From: Chitinophagaceae bacterium | GTDB taxonomy: Bacteria; Bacteroidota; Bacteroidia; Chitinophagales; Chitinophagaceae | Length of the DNA stretch: 8,398 bases | Assembly (NCBI GenBank): GCA_017882205.1 | Contig: JADGPY010000402.1 | Span: 1-8,398, forward strand | Direction: 5' to 3' | Notes under the pieces: generated by a model | Database searches by the model: none | The model's input: the letters and a program-made list of their open reading frames with translations, nothing else | What the model was told of the DNA's origin: nothing | Part shown: positions 6,301-8,398 of the stretch, in pieces | Position numbering within the stretch: position 1 is the first letter of the stretch | How the letters are laid out: every line of letters begins with the position of its first letter | Position numbers and translations under genes: made by a program

Positions 6301-8398
6301 GTGAAATAAATAAACGCCAATTAGTGCGTGCAATGGCATCCAAATTTATGAAGGCATTATAAGGAAGAAATATAAGATAGAGGGTATGTTGAATGAAGTT
6401 ATTATATGCAGAGCGAATAGAATATATTGAATGCTGCCACAATACCACATCCTCTGGTTTTCTAAATATATCCCAGATAAGTGTAATTAGCGAGGGTAAT
6501 GCGATTATACTTATAACACACAAGGTCCAAAACTGAGCTGAAGAAGAAATTATCCAGCCAAATAAAAGAAGCAAGGTAAGAGATATTGATACAAAACTGC
6601 GTCGAAGGTTATCAAATAGCTTCCACACGGATAAAGCTGATAATGTATTTCTTCTATACTTTTTATCCAGACTTGGAACAAAAGGAAAAAGCCATCGTGC
6701 AATCTGCCAATCGCCTCTTACCCATCGGTGTTGGCGCTGCATATCAGCAATATAGTTGGAGGGGTACTCTTCGTATAATTGTACATCACTAATCAAACCG
6801 CATCTGGCATAATTGCCTTCCAACAGATCATGGCTTAAAATACGGTTATCAGGAAACCGGTTATTTAAAGTTTGTTCAAATGCATCTATATCATAAATCC
6901 CTTTGCCGATAAATGAAGCTTCCTGGAACAGATCCTGGTATACATCTGAGATGGCAAGGGTATAAGGATCGGTTCCTGCCTCATTGCCATATATCTTTTT
7001 GTATATTGAACTGGTATCACCCGGCAAACTATTTGATACACGAGGTTGAAGAATAGTGTATCCATCTACTACCCTTTGCTTTTGCTCATCATACAATGCG
7101 TGGTTTAAGGGGTGTGCAAGAGTACCAATCATTTTCCATGCTGCATCTCTTGGCAATTGTGTATCTGTATCAAGTGTGATAACATATTTTATTTCAGAAA
7201 AAAATGATTCATCAGCAACTATCAATGAAAAACTTTCTTTGTCTTTGTCTCTTAACAATGCATTAAGCGCCCCAAGCTTCCCACGTTTGCGCTCATAGCC
7301 CATCCACTTTTTTTCTTTTGCATTCCATTTACGTGGCCGGTGAAATAAAAAGAAAGTATTATTTTTTATTCTGCCATATTTCCTGTTTAGCTCAATGATT
7401 TTATTCTTTGCAGATTGTAATAGATATTCATCTTCCGGAAGTGTTTCCGTAACAGCATCTTTAAAATCTGTTAACAAAGCATAGTGGAGGTATTCATCCC
7501 TGTTAGCCAAAAAACGAACTTCAAGAGCTTCCACCAGGTCTTCTATTTCTTTAATGCCTGTAAGCATTGTTGGTACAACAACTAAACTTCGATATTGTTG
7601 AGGAATTCCTTTAGAGAAATCCAAACGTGGAAGCAGTTGTGGCCGGGCAAATAAAGTAACCAGCCAATTAATAAGAGTTAATGAAAGCTGGCTTGTACTT
7701 ATAATACATATTAACCCTAATAAAATTATTTTCCAGCCCCGAAGGCCATCATCATAAGCTTTATTTAATAACCACCAGCTTAAAAAAAATGTAATAATTA
7801 CAATTGCGCCTGCATATAATAATAAAGGGATTTTATTAAAATATATTTTACAAATCTCCCGGGTTGTTAAACGGGTTTTTGCAACTTTCTCCAGCTTCGC
7901 TACTCCTTTGCCTATTAAATAATAACCTACATGAGAAGTGCGGATATTATCATTGCCCGTATTCTCTTTTGCAAAAGCAATAGCCAAACCTGCTATTTTT
8001 TCTTCTTCAATATGGCTATTTTTTGCAATCCTTTCTATAACATGGCGGTAACTATCACGTGTGAAAAAATCCATTTTTACATATATACCATTTATATCTT
8101 CCCGTAGAATTCGTTCCACAACACTCTGGCCTTCAACAAAATCACGCCAATCGGTCGAATTTAAAAAACGAAGCCCGTTAATGCTGTTACTGATAGACAT
8201 CTGGTCGGCGGCCTGCTTTTGATTTTCCAAATACACCAGTTCAATACTTGTTAAACCATTCTCTGATAAATGTTGTTCTATCCAGCTAAGCGGCAATGCC
8301 AAAGAAGAACCCTTTCCCTGCAACCTTCTTGTTAGTTCGGCCACAAAAGAACTTTCCATTGGTGGATTTGACCTTGCCATATCTGCAATAACCAGCAC
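377..8398 (-). CDS. ndvB: Cyclic beta-1,2-glucan synthase (GT84-GH189-GH94), 5'-truncated by window edge
   Basis: This inner-membrane enzyme makes cyclic beta-1,2-glucan from UDP-glucose. In the known family (Rhizobium NdvB, Agrobacterium ChvB, Brucella Cgs) it carries out initiation, elongation, length control and ring closure in one polypeptide of about 2800-2900 residues. The window holds 2673 residues ending at a TAA (377-379). Domain order, numbered from the window edge: N-terminal region 1-185; two membrane helices about 190-212 and 222-250; GT84 domain about 268-570; four helices about 600-618, 621-643, 728-746 and 747-768; GH189 domain about 795-1345; GH94 module about 1385-2600. The six helices match the topology reported for Brucella Cgs. 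The codon at 8396-8398 is GTG but is not a credible start, because the sequence there is already family-conserved; roughly 150-250 residues are missing upstream. No frameshift or internal stop is seen. Automated pipelines often call such proteins 'GH36-type glycosyl hydrolase' or 'glucoamylase family protein'. The family call is firm; the product in this organism is inferred. Confidence 0.93.
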   Translation of the reverse strand: MLVIADMARSNPPMESSFVAELTRRLQGKGSSLALPLSWIEQHLSENGLTSIELVYLENQKQAADQMSISNSINGLRFLNSTDWRDFVEGQSVVERILREDINGIYVKMDFFTRDSYRHVIERIAKNSHIEEEKIAGLAIAFAKENTGNDNIRTSHVGYYLIGKGVAKLEKVAKTRLTTREICKIYFNKIPLLLYAGAIVIITFFLSWWLLNKAYDDGLRGWKIILLGLICIISTSQLSLTLINWLVTLFARPQLLPRLDFSKGIPQQYRSLVVVPTMLTGIKEIEDLVEALEVRFLANRDEYLHYALLTDFKDAVTETLPEDEYLLQSAKNKIIELNRKYGRIKNNTFFLFHRPRKWNAKEKKWMGYERKRGKLGALNALLRDKDKESFSLIVADESFFSEIKYVITLDTDTQLPRDAAWKMIGTLAHPLNHALYDEQKQRVVDGYTILQPRVSNSLPGDTSSIYKKIYGNEAGTDPYTLAISDVYQDLFQEASFIGKGIYDIDAFEQTLNNRFPDNRILSHDLLEGNYARCGLISDVQLYEEYPSNYIADMQRQHRWVRGDWQIARWLFPFVPSLDKKYRRNTLSALSVWKLFDNLRRSFVSISLTLLLLFGWIISSSAQFWTLCVISIIALPSLITLIWDIFRKPEDVVLWQHSIYSIRSAYNNFIQHTLYLIFLPYNAFINLDAIARTNWRLFISRKKFLEWNPSGNSSVATPKKIWSTYRIMWFEPLLAVSLLIYLIYYSSLALLIEIPVLVLWIIAPAIEWWVSLSYSKREADITKKQTIFLQKLSRKIWAFFEKFVTEEDNWLPPDNYQEHPDPKIAHRTSPTNIGLTLLSNLTAYDFGYLSAEKLIERTANTLNTVQKLEKNRGHLYNWYDTITLVPLAPRYISTIDSGNLAGHLIVLKQGLLSIMNEKIFSIKAFDGLMDTVEVLLEKKEKRVVIEQFQKELEIIRLAPPFTLAETIVCINSLEKTFGQITASFTFNEVQNSETFLWVEKLRKQINDIRNDLVTLAPWLLFQPPSLKLNDIATNRLHIPTLSQLAKIEMELLPQIRALYSEDNTAEENFWINDFTTHISNGSRRAKERILILEGLARQCMELSNIDYDFLYDEPQHLLAIGYNVDEQRRDNSFYDLLASESRLTTFTAIAQGKLPQESWFALGRQRINTGSAPILLSWSGSMFEYLMPLLVMPSYENTLLGQTYKAVVQKQIEYGKKRGVPWGISESGYNAVDANLNYQYRAFGVPGLGLKRGLGEDLVISPYSSVMALMVAPEEACKNMEDLATTGFEAEFGFYEAIDYTTSRLPRGQSYTVIRSFMVHHQGMGLLSLSHLLLSRPMQKRFEAEAQFQATLLLLQERIPRVSTFYSPVMHISDSSIIAENNDIPIHVINTPDTPVPEVQLLSNGRYNVMVTNAGGGYSRWKDIAVTRWREDSTCDNWGTFCYIKDIEQDSNLFWSSAYQPSLKEGDNYEAVFSQGRAEFRRRDYSLETHTEIVVSPEDDVELRRVHITNRSRKKRYIEITSYAEVVLASANSDAAHPAFSNLFVQTEIISKRNAIICTRRPRSVEEHNPSMFHLMKVHHAEIKSVSYETDRSKFIGRGNTIHHPAFLDKQDGLSGTQGSVLDPVISIQYKIVINPQESATIDMLIGIADTNEICNALVEKYQDRYLRNRALELSWTHSQVVLRQINAGEADAQLYSKLAGSVIFVNPSLRADQNIIIKNHRGQSSLWSYSISGDLPIVLLQIEDAANIDLVKQLIQAHAYWRLKGLIVDLVIWNEDHGGYRQVLQNEIQSLIAPAPGADFKEQPGGIFFRSAEQISNEDHILFQTLARIVISDRLGGLEEHANRRSKVKSIAPYFTPTKFYPSVETSVTLPEGLQFFNGIGGFSKDGREYIITTNAGQTTPAPWINVLANQNFGTIISESGQSYTWLENAHEFRLTPWNNDPVSDLAGEVFYIRDEESGRWWSPTPLPGRSKSSYITKHGFGYSIFQHSEDSIYSEMCVFVDLEASVKFIILKFHNQSNRLRRLSATGYMEWVLGDLRPKNQMHIITELDADTGAILARNPYNTEFENRVAFFDVDERTKNFTADRTEFIGRNGKLRNPEAMSKAKLSGKTGAALDPCAAIQVVFDLENDEEHEIVFRLGAVREHDDVVNIIRGFKGASVAHDALDKVKKYWQQTLGVLQIETPDAALNIISNGWLNYQALACRIWARSGFYQSSGAFGFRDQLQDVLSLLYSKPGIVREQVLLNASRQYKEGDVQHWWHPPTGRGIRTTCSDDYLWLPFVTLKYVSHTGDKSILDQSIYFLEGRVLNAGEESYYDLPIRSHESASLYDHCVRSIEHGLNFGAHGLPFIGSGDWNDGMNKVGEHGKGESVWLAFFLYDVLMRFTEIAELKGDAGFAEKCKQQAKKLRSNIEKDGWDGQWYRRAYFDDGTPLGSSTNEECKIDSIVQSWSVLSKAGDIERSQTAMNAAVKFLVRKDAGLIQLFEPPFDKSDLNPGYIKGYVPGVRENGGQYTHAAIWLTMAFAALKDKEKTWELLQMINPINHGATADTIAKYKVEPYVIAADIYAEPLHLGRGGWTWYTGSAGWMYQLIIESFLGLKRKGDTLQFDPCIPAAWESFKIKYQFIDTIYHITVLQDKNQVAIEVFVDEEAQSNNIIPLINDGKEHFVKVILNNTH
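599..4246 (-). other. GH94 phosphorylase module of the synthase (two beta-sandwich regions plus alpha-barrel)
   Basis: The C-terminal half, residues about 1385-2600, is a GH94 inverting phosphorylase module. In Brucella Cgs the equivalent region controls chain length by phosphorolysis of beta-1,2-glucan. There are two GH94-type beta-sandwich regions: about 1385-1645, with GGGYSRWKDIAVTRWRED, and about 1870-2160, with NGIGGFSKDGREYI and PAPWINVLANQNFG. The catalytic (alpha/alpha)6 barrel follows at about 2175-2600. Barrel motifs are SGAFGFRDQLQD at 2215-2226, WWHPPTGRGIRTTCSDD, SGDWNDGMNKVG (Asp2356 is the expected general acid), ENGGQYTHAAIW at 2505-2516 and GGWTWYTGSAGWMY at 2573-2586, which belongs to the phosphate-binding side. 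The module appears intact and therefore probably catalytic. Confidence 0.88.
4364..6016 (-). other. GH189 (glycoamylase-like) cyclisation domain of the synthase
   Basis: This middle domain, residues about 795-1345, matches the Pfam 'glycoamylase-like' family, now classed as GH189. That domain closes the linear beta-1,2-glucan into a ring by anomer-retaining transglycosylation. It starts after the last membrane helix with the conserved NWLPPDNYQ at 808-816, followed by RTSPTNIGL and YNWYDT. The strongest motifs are LLASESRLTTF around Glu1139 and PWGISESGYN around Glu1225, then GFYEAIDYT and FMVHHQGMG. Glu1139 and Glu1225 are the natural candidates for the catalytic pair. From memory, the 86-residue spacing matches the two essential glutamates reported for the Thermoanaerobacter italicus synthase; an alignment would confirm it. 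A long, variable helical insert lies at about 900-1075, as in other members. Confidence 0.82.
6689..7597 (-). other. GT84 glucosyltransferase domain of the synthase
   Basis: This cytoplasmic, GT2-like catalytic domain would transfer glucose from UDP-glucose to build the beta-1,2 chain. It lies between membrane helices 2 and 3. Visible motifs are LLTDF (Asp311), the stretch KRGKLGALNALL at 371-382, the nucleotide-sugar and metal-binding LDTDTQLPRD (Asp410 and Asp412), SHDLLEG at 522-528 (Asp524, the usual place of the catalytic base in GT-A processive enzymes) and RQHRWVRGDWQ at 555-565, the counterpart of the QxxRW motif of processive synthases. All expected acidic residues are present. Roles of individual residues are inferred from the GT-A fold family, not tested here. 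Confidence 0.88.

Noticed and set aside
5373..7298. Other short frames antisense to or overlapping the synthase (5373-5558, 5878-6072, 6586-6792, 7056-7298)
   Set aside because: They overlap coding sequence with clear domain homology and show no family features of their own.
8396..8398. GTG at the right edge as the true start of the synthase
   Set aside because: The sequence from here is already conserved interior sequence of the family, and total length falls about 150-250 residues short of full-length relatives. The gene continues beyond the window.

Overview
The window is almost entirely one very large gene on the minus strand. Its 5' end runs off the right edge. It is followed, about 135 bp downstream, by the first 80 codons of a second minus-strand gene that runs off the left edge. 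The sequence is AT-rich. The partial gene lacks a strong Shine-Dalgarno sequence and carries a coiled-coil repeat typical of PAS/histidine-kinase-type sensor proteins of Bacteroidota and some other Gram-negatives. A Bacteroidota host (Chitinophagales/Sphingobacteriales-like) is my best guess, but it rests on general style and not on a marker gene.

Layout: 377-8398 (minus) encodes 2673 residues of a cyclic beta-1,2-glucan synthase (NdvB/ChvB/Cgs type). From N to C terminus it has a cytoplasmic N-terminal region, two membrane helices, a GT84 glucosyltransferase domain with a DTD motif, four more membrane helices, a GH189 'glycoamylase-like' cyclisation domain, and a long GH94 phosphorylase module with its WND catalytic motif. 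The frame is open throughout and every catalytic motif I looked for is present, so the enzyme looks functional. Probably 150-250 N-terminal residues and the promoter lie outside the window. 243-376 is a short intergenic stretch with no convincing terminator. 1-242 (minus) is the N-terminus of a protein made of exact-length 21-residue (63-bp) tandem repeats predicted to form a coiled coil. It is probably the leader of a PAS-domain sensor histidine kinase or a related signalling protein.

How the genes work together: the synthase would polymerise UDP-glucose into a beta-1,2-glucan chain (GT84), trim the chain to length by phosphorolysis (GH94) and close the ring by transglycosylation (GH189). 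The product is a periplasmic or exported osmoprotectant or host-interaction glucan. The same-strand sensor-like gene downstream could be a regulator or an unrelated neighbour; the sequence does not decide. I found no mobile element, CRISPR array, RNA gene or clearly undescribed system. The most noteworthy items are the intact three-enzyme polyprotein in a Bacteroidota-like background and the expandable coiled-coil repeat next to it.
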